Shown here piece after piece: positions 1-5,247 of a DNA stretch of 7,666 nt. Below the pieces are notes generated by a model. The model had not been told where the DNA came from. It saw only the letters and a program-made list of their open reading frames with translations, and ran no database searches. Position numbers and translations under genes: made by a program. The DNA comes from Gallionellaceae bacterium (GTDB lineage Bacteria; Pseudomonadota; Gammaproteobacteria; Burkholderiales; Gallionellaceae): NCBI GenBank assembly GCA_021731185.1, contig JAKFXW010000182.1, positions 1 through 7,666 of the forward strand, written 5' to 3'. Within the stretch, counting starts at the first letter, position 1; every line of letters begins with the position of its first letter.

Positions 1-2
1 AA

Positions 3-134
3 ATAGCACTCGGTGAAATGTCAGGATTATTGCTGGGCGGGCAAAAAGTTTTACCCGCACGACTTCAAGCGAGTGGGTATCAATTCAAATATCCGGAATT
101 AAAAGAAGCGCTGGAGCAGGTGTTTAAAAAATAA
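3..134 (+). CDS. TIGR01777-family NAD-dependent epimerase, C-terminal end (partial)
   Basis: An open frame enters from the left edge and ends at TAA 132-134. It encodes 43 residues, beginning IALGEMSGLLLGGQKVLPAR and ending in LEQVFKK. The pattern of 'GEMS..LL.GQ.V.P..L...G..F.YP.L..AL' is typical of the C-terminal DUF1731 tail of TIGR01777-type (YfcH-like) proteins, which are extended short-chain dehydrogenase/epimerase relatives with an N-terminal Rossmann fold. The catalytic part lies outside the window, so substrate and function cannot be judged; the family's physiological role is mostly unknown. The gene is co-directional with thiC but 308 bases and a riboswitch separate them, so thiC probably has its own promoter. 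The family call is from the tail only. Confidence 0.8.
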   Translation: MALGEMSGLLLGGQKVLPARLQASGYQFKYPELKEALEQVFKK

Positions 135-147
135 TAAACCAGGCTCG

Positions 148-162
148 GTCCCACAAGGGGAC
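148..162 (+). other. Short GC-rich hairpin downstream of the epimerase gene
   Basis: GTCCC at 148-152 pairs perfectly with GGGAC at 158-162 around the loop ACAAG. It starts 13 nt after the epimerase stop codon. No T run follows (the next bases are AATGTGTG), so it does not qualify as a standard intrinsic terminator, although it could protect the 3' end of the upstream transcript. It forms most of the first copy of the 19-nt repeat described separately. Confidence 0.45.
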
Positions 163-167
163 AATGT
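149..167 (+). repeat. 19-nt direct repeat, copy 1
   Basis: The sequence TCCCACAAGGGGACAATGT is identical to 294-312. The bases on both sides differ between copies, so the match is exactly 19 nt. The unit contains a self-complementary core (TCCC/GGGA), which resembles the small hairpin units dispersed in some proteobacterial intergenic regions. Copy 1 lies between the epimerase stop and the probable thiC promoter. Confidence 0.7.
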
Positions 168-188
168 GTGACGCGTGACATCTGTTAT

Positions 189-218
189 TTGTAGCCAACG
201 TTTATTCCCACATATATC
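189..218 (+). promoter_or_regulatory. Weak candidate sigma70-type promoter for thiC
   Basis: TTGTAG at 189-194 (3 of 6 matches to TTGACA) and TATATC at 213-218 (4 of 6 matches to TATAAT) are separated by 18 bases. A start near 225 would give a leader of about 220 nt containing the whole riboswitch. The match is poor and the call rests mainly on position: thiC needs a promoter upstream of 263 and this is the best pair I found. Confidence 0.22.
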
Positions 219-266
219 CACTTTACCTCTGCTTGCAATCTCCACGCTTTTGCCGTACCTTTCTTA

Positions 267-370
267 CTTGCGTAGGGGTCCTGATTAGCATCTTCCCACA
301 AGGGGACAATGTAATCGGGTGAGAAAAACCCTTTGAACCTGTACGGGTAATGCCGTCGTAGGGAAGCGTC
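267..370 (+). promoter_or_regulatory. TPP riboswitch (thi-box) aptamer in the thiC leader
   Basis: The 3' half is a near-consensus thi box: TGAGA at 320-324, ACCC at 328-331, TTTGAACCTG at 332-341, GGGTAATGCC at 345-354 and GTAGGGAAG at 358-366. P2 pairs GGGT 276-279 with ACCC 328-331. P3 pairs CCTGATTA 280-287 with TAATCGGG 312-319 (8 bp, one G-T wobble) and extends through CAT 289-291/ATG 309-311 and TCCC 294-297/GGGA 303-306. P4 pairs CCT 338-340 with AGG 360-362. P5 pairs ACGG 343-346 with CCGT 353-356. P1 is weak: I find only about 3 bp, such as TGC 269-271 with GCG 366-368, so the 5' limit is uncertain. Thiamine pyrophosphate binding is expected to repress thiC, as in other bacteria. 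Confidence 0.93.
294..312 (+). repeat. 19-nt direct repeat, copy 2, inside the riboswitch P3 arm
   Basis: This copy is identical to 149-167. It covers the apical loop and most of the 3' strand of the extended P3 arm of the TPP aptamer. TCCC 294-297 pairs with GGGA 303-306, and the final T (312) closes the P3 base. The distance between copies is 145 nt. Confidence 0.7.
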
Positions 371-440
371 TAGCCGCAGGCTGTGCTCCCTAAATTCTAA
401 TTTTCGCAATTTTCGCCAAATTCTAATTTCTGGAGCCACA
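361..440 (+). promoter_or_regulatory. Expression platform: anti-Shine-Dalgarno switch for thiC
   Basis: The thiC ribosome binding site TGGAG is at 431-435, 7 nt before the ATG. GCTCC 385-389 pairs perfectly with GGAGC 432-436, and TGT 382-384 pairs with ACA 438-440 across a bulged C437, which would hide the ribosome binding site. The same anti-SD strand can instead pair with the 3' edge of the aptamer: GGGAAGC 361-367 with GCTCCC 385-390 (A365 bulged), enclosing a small AGCC/GGCT hairpin at 372-382. The two pairings exclude each other. Ligand binding that holds GGGAAG in the aptamer would free the anti-SD and block translation. There is no terminator hairpin with a T run, so control is more likely translational. 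This is inferred from pairing by eye. Confidence 0.6.
392..429 (+). repeat. Nested short direct repeats in the thiC 5' leader
   Basis: AAATTCTAATTT occurs at 392-403 and again at 418-429, 26 nt apart. Between and overlapping them, AATTTTCGC occurs at 399-407 and immediately again at 408-416. The block is AT-rich and unstructured and sits between the anti-SD strand and the Shine-Dalgarno sequence. It would form the loop of the sequestering helix. It may be a product of replication slippage, or an AU-rich ribosome standby site. Confidence 0.6.
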
Positions 441-442
441 TC

Positions 443-2386
443 ATGAATGCTCATCCAAAGTTTTTAAGTCCCAAGGCTGCTGCCCAAATTTTCACTGCAA
501 AAGCAGCACACGTTGACGAAGCCGCAATCAAGCCGCTGCCGAATTCGCGCAAAATTTATGTGCAAGGCTCGCGTCCCGACATTCAAGTGCCGATGCGTGA
601 AATCAGTCAATCTGACACGCCCGCCATGAGTGGCGCGGAAAAAAATCCGCCAATTTATGTGTACGACTGTTCCGGCTCCTACACTGATCCCGCTGCCAAA
701 ATTGATATTCGTTCCGGCCTATCTACGCCACGCGCCGCGTGGATAGATGAGCGCAGCGACAGCGAAACATTGTCTGGTCCAAGTTCGCAATATGGTGTGG
801 AGCGTTTGCATGATGTCGCGCTGAATGAATTGCGTTTTAATCTGGTGCGCCAGCCGCGTCGCGCCAAGCCCGGCATGAATGTCTCGCAAATGCACTATGC
901 CCGTCGCGGCATCATCACGCCGGAAATGGAATACGTGGCCATCCGCGAAAATATGCAGCGTCGCGAATATCTTGCGGCGTTAAAAGCCTCTGGTAAGACT
1001 GGCAACAAAATGGCTGAGCTTATGGGCAGACAGCATCCCGGACAATCATTTGGTGCCAGCATTCCCACTGAGATCACGCCGGAATTTGTGCGTTCGGAAA
1101 TCGCCCGTGGTCGCGCCATTATTCCTGCCAACATTAATCACCCCGAAGTCGAACCGATGATAATCGGGCGCAATTTTCTGGTGAAAATTAACGCCAATAT
1201 CGGCAACTCTGCAGTCACTTCCAGCATTGGCGAAGAAGTCGAAAAATTAACCTGGGCGATACGTTGGGGCGCAGACAACGTGATGGATTTATCCACTGGC
1301 AAACACATCCACGAAACCCGCGAATGGATTATCCGCAATTCGCCTGTGCCGATTGGAACCGTGCCAATTTATCAAGCACTGGAAAAAGTAAACGGCAAAG
1401 CCGAAGACCTCACTTGGGAAATTTACCGCGACACCCTTATCGAGCAAGCTGAGCAAGGCGTAGATTACTTCACCATCCATGCCGGCGTGCTGCTGCGCTA
1501 CGTGCCGATGACGGCCAACCGCATGACTGGCATCGTGTCGCGCGGCGGCTCCATCATGGCGAAATGGTGTTTGTCGCATCACAAAGAATCATTCCTCTAC
1601 ACCCATTTCGAAGACATCTGCGACATCATGAAAGCCTATGACGTGAGTTTTAGCTTGGGCGACGGCCTGCGTCCCGGCTCGATTTATGATGCCAACGACG
1701 AAGCGCAATTAAGTGAATTAAAAACGCTGGGCGAACTCACGCAAATTGCGTGGAAGCATGATGTGCAAGTGATGATAGAAGGTCCCGGACATGTGCCCAT
1801 GCACCTCATTAAAGAAAATATGGATTTGCAATTGGAGCAATGCCACGAAGCGCCGTTCTACACTCTCGGCCCGCTTACCACCGACATTGCGCCGGGCTAT
1901 GACCACATCACCTCCGGCATTGGCGCGGCGATGATAGGCTGGTATGGCACGGCCATGCTGTGTTACGTCACTCCTAAAGAACACTTGGGTCTGCCAGATA
2001 AAAATGATGTGAAAGAGGGTGTCATCACCTACAAGCTCGCCGCCCACGCTGCCGATCTTGCCAAGGGACACCCCGGTGCGCAGATACGTGATAACGCGCT
2101 ATCTAAAGCACGCTTCGAATTCCGTTGGGAAGACCAATTTAACTTGGGTCTGGATCCCGACAAGGCACGTGAATTTCATGACGAAACTCTACCTAAGGAT
2201 TCCGCCAAAGTCGCACATTTTTGTTCCATGTGCGGCCCGCATTTTTGCTCCATGAAAATCTCGCAGGACGTGCGTGACTACGCCGCTGCACAAGGGGTAT
2301 CAGAAATTGACGCGCTTAAAAAAGGTCTGGCAAAAAAATCGGAAGAGTTTGTAAAAGAAGGTGCGGAGATTTATAGTAAAGCATAA
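443..2386 (+). CDS. thiC: Phosphomethylpyrimidine synthase ThiC
   Basis: This radical-SAM enzyme converts aminoimidazole ribotide to hydroxymethylpyrimidine phosphate, the pyrimidine precursor of thiamine, in the cytoplasm. The 647-residue product is full length for the family. It has the N-terminal ThiC-associated region, then MHYARRGIITPEMEY near residue 150, NANIGNSA near 250, SRGGS 366-370, SLGDGLRPG near 404, EGPGH 446-450 and the C-terminal CSMCGPHFC cluster motif with Cys594, Cys597 and Cys602. These would bind the [4Fe-4S] cluster. His450 and His514 have the same 64-residue spacing as the zinc ligands known in the Caulobacter enzyme. The ATG at 443 is preceded by TGGAG at 431-435. The TPP riboswitch just upstream independently supports the call. 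A small membrane-protein gene follows after 53 nt and may be co-transcribed. No disruption is seen. Confidence 0.98.
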   Translation: MNAHPKFLSPKAAAQIFTAKAAHVDEAAIKPLPNSRKIYVQGSRPDIQVPMREISQSDTPAMSGAEKNPPIYVYDCSGSYTDPAAKIDIRSGLSTPRAAWIDERSDSETLSGPSSQYGVERLHDVALNELRFNLVRQPRRAKPGMNVSQMHYARRGIITPEMEYVAIRENMQRREYLAALKASGKTGNKMAELMGRQHPGQSFGASIPTEITPEFVRSEIARGRAIIPANINHPEVEPMIIGRNFLVKINANIGNSAVTSSIGEEVEKLTWAIRWGADNVMDLSTGKHIHETREWIIRNSPVPIGTVPIYQALEKVNGKAEDLTWEIYRDTLIEQAEQGVDYFTIHAGVLLRYVPMTANRMTGIVSRGGSIMAKWCLSHHKESFLYTHFEDICDIMKAYDVSFSLGDGLRPGSIYDANDEAQLSELKTLGELTQIAWKHDVQVMIEGPGHVPMHLIKENMDLQLEQCHEAPFYTLGPLTTDIAPGYDHITSGIGAAMIGWYGTAMLCYVTPKEHLGLPDKNDVKEGVITYKLAAHAADLAKGHPGAQIRDNALSKARFEFRWEDQFNLGLDPDKAREFHDETLPKDSAKVAHFCSMCGPHFCSMKISQDVRDYAAAQGVSEIDALKKGLAKKSEEFVKEGAEIYSKA

Positions 2387-2439
2387 ATTTTAAGTCAGTG
2401 TCGTCAACATTCAGCATTATTAAGGAAAGATCTATTAAT

Positions 2440-2913
2440 ATGGCAAAAGAACTAGAACCCAATAAGCATCAAAAGGCTGAGCTTCCCGACCCTGAAAAAA
2501 ATCTAGGAAAAAAGAGACTCGTCTGGCCAACACTTTTCACGATTGTAGTGTTGTTAGGTGTGGCTGGAATTTTTCTGGCGAGTTTGCCGCGCGGCTTTTC
2601 GCAGGATTTTTCCTTAATCGGGAAAGGAGGCAATATTGTCGTGCTGGTGCATGATTTACATAGCGTAGCCAGTGCCAATAATATGGATCGCGTGAGCGGT
2701 ACATTACGAAAAGAATATGATGGCCGGGTTACCTTTCTGGTGGCTGATCCGGGTGCGCCGCAGGGCAAGGCTTTTGTTGATACTTATGGTATTGAGGACA
2801 AGACAACTGGGGTGGTGTTTTTTGCGCCGGATGGTAAGTTGATCGGTATAGCGTATGGCGAGCAAGAACTTGCATTGTTTCGCACGCGCATCAATCAAGC
2901 CTTTAATTTTTGA
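2440..2913 (+). CDS. Membrane-anchored thioredoxin-like protein lacking cysteines
   Basis: The 157-residue product starts at ATG 2440 with AAGGA at 2422-2426 upstream (a long spacing). A GTG at 2398 would add 14 residues without a visible ribosome binding site. Residues 1-27 are charged (KELEPNKHQK, NLGKKR), residues 28-49 form one transmembrane segment (LVWPTLFTIVVLLGVAGIFL), and the remainder would probably be periplasmic (N-in anchor with positive charges before it). The soluble part reads as a thioredoxin-like fold: strand NIVVLVHD (65-72), helix, strand RVTFLVADP (96-104), helix AFVDTYGI, then TTGVVFFAPDGKLIG (122-136) and a final helix. The position where CxxC is expected holds HDLHSVAS, and the whole protein has no cysteine, so it cannot be a disulfide reductase. 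Function unknown; a scaffold or binding role is possible. The fold call is by eye. Confidence 0.75.
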   Translation: MAKELEPNKHQKAELPDPEKNLGKKRLVWPTLFTIVVLLGVAGIFLASLPRGFSQDFSLIGKGGNIVVLVHDLHSVASANNMDRVSGTLRKEYDGRVTFLVADPGAPQGKAFVDTYGIEDKTTGVVFFAPDGKLIGIAYGEQELALFRTRINQAFNF

Positions 2914-2931
2914 AAATTTAGTTTTAACGGT

Positions 2932-3699
2932 TTATCCCAAATCTCCCCATAATGTTTGTAGTGCCGTAATGCCCGCTATAGCAGCGGTTTCAGTACGCAA
3001 AATGCGCGCGCCCAAACCAATCGGGGTGAAGTTCGCCTGCTCGGACATCTCGATTTCAGCTGCACTCCATCCACCCTCGGGGCCAATCAATAAGACTACG
3101 GAATGTGTGGGCTTGACCTGCCTGTTGAGTGATTCACGACTGGTGGGCGCAAGCATAAGCTTTGTGGCAGTGGATGGGCGCATAGCTACCAACCAATTAG
3201 TGAAATCTTGCGGTGGATAGACGATGGGTAAAGTATTTCTGCCACATTGTTCACACGCGGCAATGGTTACCCTGCGCCAGTGTTCAGCACGCTTTTCAGC
3301 GCGCTCACCCGACAAGCGGGTAATACTACGTTCGGTGTGCAACGGTTGGATCGCACTAACTCCCAGTTCCGTAGCCTTTTGTACAATCCAATCCATTTTT
3401 TCGCTGCTACATAGCGCTTGTGCCAGTACGATATGCAAGGGGGATTCACGGTTCATCACATGGCTGAACAGACGATCCAGGCGTACACTTTTACCTGTGA
3501 TGACACAAATTCTGCCATGCAATTCATTGCCCACCCCATCAAAAAGATGTACTTCATCATTCACGCGCAGACGTAGTACACGACTGGCATGATGGGCAGC
3601 AGCAGCGGGCAACTCCACACTGTCACCAGGCTGACATGGTGCGCTAAAAATTGTGCCGGAAGACAGTGAGGGAGGGAAATAAAATCGCGGGGTAGACAT
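2932..3699 (-). CDS. rsmE: 16S rRNA (uracil1498-N3)-methyltransferase RsmE
   Basis: This SPOUT-class enzyme transfers a methyl group from S-adenosylmethionine to N3 of U1498 in the decoding region of 16S rRNA. The 255-residue length fits the family. The N-terminal PUA-like part includes HHASRVLRLRVNDEVHLFDG (36-55). The catalytic part includes AQALCSSEKMDWIVQKATELG (93-113), EQCGR (150-154), and the cofactor-binding trefoil-knot motifs IGPEGGW (205-211) and LGARILRTETA (229-239). The start at 3699 gives the expected MSTPRFYFP beginning, typical of RsmE, although no clear Shine-Dalgarno precedes it. The gene converges with the preceding plus-strand gene with only 18 nt between the stop codons and diverges from the thioredoxin-family gene on the other side. 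It appears intact. Confidence 0.96.
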   Translation of the reverse strand: MSTPRFYFPPSLSSGTIFSAPCQPGDSVELPAAAAHHASRVLRLRVNDEVHLFDGVGNELHGRICVITGKSVRLDRLFSHVMNRESPLHIVLAQALCSSEKMDWIVQKATELGVSAIQPLHTERSITRLSGERAEKRAEHWRRVTIAACEQCGRNTLPIVYPPQDFTNWLVAMRPSTATKLMLAPTSRESLNRQVKPTHSVVLLIGPEGGWSAAEIEMSEQANFTPIGLGARILRTETAAIAGITALQTLWGDLG

Positions 3700-3728
3700 G
3701 GCTAGGATAATTTATGGAACGGCGCATG

Positions 3729-3756
3729 ATAATATATTGCTCCCACAAATTGTTAG
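3729..3756 (-). promoter_or_regulatory. Candidate sigma70-type promoter for rsmE
   Basis: Reading the minus strand, CTAACA (3756-3751; 4 of 6 matches to TTGACA) is followed after 16 bases by TATTAT (3734-3729; 5 of 6 matches to TATAAT). Transcription would begin near 3722, about 23 nt before the rsmE start codon. The region between rsmE and the plus-strand thioredoxin-family gene is only 73 nt, so both promoters should overlap here; on the plus strand GATAAT 3728-3733 could be a -10 element, but I see no matching -35. Confidence 0.33.
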
Positions 3757-3772
3757 GTAAGGTAGAGTATGA

Positions 3773-4327
3773 ATGGTTAGTTTAAATCCCCCCGTTTGTG
3801 ATTTTGGCTGGAAGGCGCGCGAATTTAAATTGCCTGGCGTAGATGGCAAGGATTACACTTTGGCAAATAGCCGTGGCAAAAATGGCTTGTTGGTGATGTT
3901 CATTTGCAACCACTGCCCCTACGTAAAATCCATACGCGAACGCATCGTGCGCGATACCAAAGAGTTGCAGGCACATGGCATTAATAGCATTGCAATTATG
4001 TCCAATGACACAATCGAATATCCAGAAGATTCGTTCGAAAATATGCAGAAAATTTCGCAGCAATACGCCTTTCCGTTTCCGTATGTGTGGGATAAAACTC
4101 AGCAGGTAGCTAAGGATTATGGCGCGGTTTGCACGCCGGATTTTTTTGGCTTTAACGCACAGATGGAATTGCAATATCGCGGGCGCCTGGATGCCTCACG
4201 CAAGGAGTTGGTGGCGGATGCAACGCGTGATTTATTTAATGCCATGGTGCAAGTGGCGAAAACTGGCAAGGGTCCAGCCAATCAGATTACCAGCATAGGC
4301 TGTTCTATTAAGTGGGTACATGAATAA
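3773..4327 (+). CDS. Thioredoxin-family (AhpC/TSA-Redoxin type) protein
   Basis: The 184-residue product has no signal peptide or membrane segment, so it is probably cytoplasmic. It begins with the peroxiredoxin-type DFGWKAREFKLPGVDGKDYT (10-29), followed by strand LLVMFICNHCPYVK with a CxxC centre at Cys45 and Cys48, then INSIAIMSNDTIEYPEDSFENM, FPYVWDKTQQVAKDYGAVCTPDFFGF, and a tail ending TSIGCSIKW. CNHCPYVK plus the terminal GCSIKW are hallmarks of a widespread, poorly studied thioredoxin-like family. The presence of CxxC suggests disulfide exchange or thiol peroxidase activity; the true substrate is unknown. The start at 3773 is preceded by AAGG at 3759-3762. An ATG at 3769 is out of frame and meets a stop after three codons. 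The stop codon lies inside a perfect inverted repeat leading to the phosphatase gene. Confidence 0.9.
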   Translation: MVSLNPPVCDFGWKAREFKLPGVDGKDYTLANSRGKNGLLVMFICNHCPYVKSIRERIVRDTKELQAHGINSIAIMSNDTIEYPEDSFENMQKISQQYAFPFPYVWDKTQQVAKDYGAVCTPDFFGFNAQMELQYRGRLDASRKELVADATRDLFNAMVQVAKTGKGPANQITSIGCSIKWVHE

Positions 4328-4341
4328 CTTGCTTATTCATG
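4319..4341 (+). promoter_or_regulatory. Perfect 9-bp inverted repeat spanning stop and candidate start codon
   Basis: CATGAATAA (4319-4327) and TTATTCATG (4333-4341) are exact reverse complements around the 5-nt loop CTTGC. The left arm includes the TAA stop of the thioredoxin-family gene, and the right arm ends in the first possible ATG of the phosphatase gene. It is AT-rich and has no T run, so it is not a standard terminator. As RNA it would occlude the ATG at 4339; as DNA it could be an operator. Confidence 0.6.
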
Positions 4342-5247
4342 TTAAGCAGCAATCAATCGAACCGAAAATTTCTCATGCCTACCAACAATAGTATTAGCAA
4401 CCTCAAAACAGTAACAGCACCAACCACCCCAGCCATGAGTGCTACGCTGAAAGCGGTCGTAGCAGCGGTGAAATTGGTTGGTGCAGAAGAAATTATGCCG
4501 CGCTATATGAAAGTAGCGCATCAGCACAAAACCGATGGAAGCTTATGTACCGAGGCGGACATGGTTGTGCAGGAAGTGCTCACGCGCAAGTTGCAGGCTA
4601 TTTTAAACGTGCCTGTATTGGGCGAAGAGATGTCCGTAGCACAGCAAGAGGCATTATGGGCGGATGGATCGCAAACTATGTGGTGCGTGGATCCGATAGA
4701 TGGCACCTCAAATTTTGTGCATGGCCTGCCTTGTTTTGCCATATCTGTGGCTTTGATTCGTGATGGTAAAAGTGTGCTAGGTGTGGTTTACGACCCTGTT
4801 GCGAAAGAGGCTTTCGCGGCGGAGCAGGGACGTGGCGCATTCTTGAACGGCGTTAAGCTGCAAGGACTGACTGCTGTCTCCTCGTTGTCTCACGCATTGG
4901 CAAATGTTGATCTTAAACGGCTCGAATCAAGATTAGTATCAGAGTTAGTCAAGCACCCGCCGTATAGCTCGCAGCGTAATTTTGGCGCAAGCAGTTTGGA
5001 TTGGTGTTATACCGCAGCTGGACGCTACGACGTATATTTGCACGGCGGGCAGAAGCTATGGGATTACGCGGCTGGTTCATTGATCTTGCAAGAAGCAGGT
5101 GGGCATGTGTGCAGCTTGGACAATGATGAATTTTCACAAAGCGGCGTGTGGCAGCGTTCGGTTGTAGCGGCTCTGGATGCTGGATTATTTGCCGAATGGA
5201 AGAATTGGTTGCGTAAACATTCAGGTCAGGCGGAGCGAAGAAAGTGA
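4339..5247 (+). CDS. Inositol monophosphatase-family phosphatase
   Basis: This is a Mg2+-dependent sugar-phosphate or nucleotide phosphatase of the IMPase/FBPase superfamily. In the 302-residue frame the metal ligands are visible: Glu96 in GEEMS, Asp118 and Asp121 in WCVDPIDGTSNF, and Asp242 in LWDYAAG. KTDGSLCTEAD (64-74) and the glycine-rich QEAGG (251-255) are also family features. Motifs alone do not separate SuhB, HisN-like and CysQ-like members. The start is uncertain: ATG 4339, 4375 and 4435 all lack a clear Shine-Dalgarno. The family domain begins around residue 33 (MSATLKAVVAAVKLVG), so the Ser/Asn/Thr-rich first 32 residues may not be translated and 4435 is a realistic alternative (270 residues). 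The longest frame is listed. The stop overlaps the trkA start by 4 nt, implying coupled translation. Confidence 0.92.
   Translation: MLSSNQSNRKFLMPTNNSISNLKTVTAPTTPAMSATLKAVVAAVKLVGAEEIMPRYMKVAHQHKTDGSLCTEADMVVQEVLTRKLQAILNVPVLGEEMSVAQQEALWADGSQTMWCVDPIDGTSNFVHGLPCFAISVALIRDGKSVLGVVYDPVAKEAFAAEQGRGAFLNGVKLQGLTAVSSLSHALANVDLKRLESRLVSELVKHPPYSSQRNFGASSLDWCYTAAGRYDVYLHGGQKLWDYAAGSLILQEAGGHVCSLDNDEFSQSGVWQRSVVAALDAGLFAEWKNWLRKHSGQAERRK

Noticed and set aside
148..170. Intrinsic terminator after the epimerase gene
   Set aside because: The hairpin is GC-rich but no T run follows it.
298..310. GGGG at 302-305 as the P2 strand of the TPP aptamer, with CTTCCC 292-297/GGGAAG 361-366 as P1
   Set aside because: This would leave P3 unpaired and lacks the conserved GGGGT. 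Using GGGGT at 275-279 instead gives a perfect P2 and an 8-bp P3.
185..454. 89-codon open frame on the minus strand across the thiC leader
   Set aside because: It lies antisense to the whole TPP riboswitch and starts inside thiC. I recognise no family, and the RNA structure fully explains conservation in 263-370. An antisense small protein cannot be excluded for 185-260 but nothing supports it.
2398..2439. GTG 2398 as the start of the small membrane protein
   Set aside because: No ribosome binding site is visible there, whereas ATG 2440 has a purine-rich AAGGAAAGA upstream and gives a usual N-in anchor.
2901..2931. Bidirectional terminator between the convergent genes
   Set aside because: AATTTT/AAAATT at 2905-2918 is a short AT-only palindrome without a GC stem, too weak to call.
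3224..3592. 122-codon plus-strand frame opposite rsmE
   Set aside because: It is a shadow of rsmE, whose motifs are unambiguous on the minus strand.
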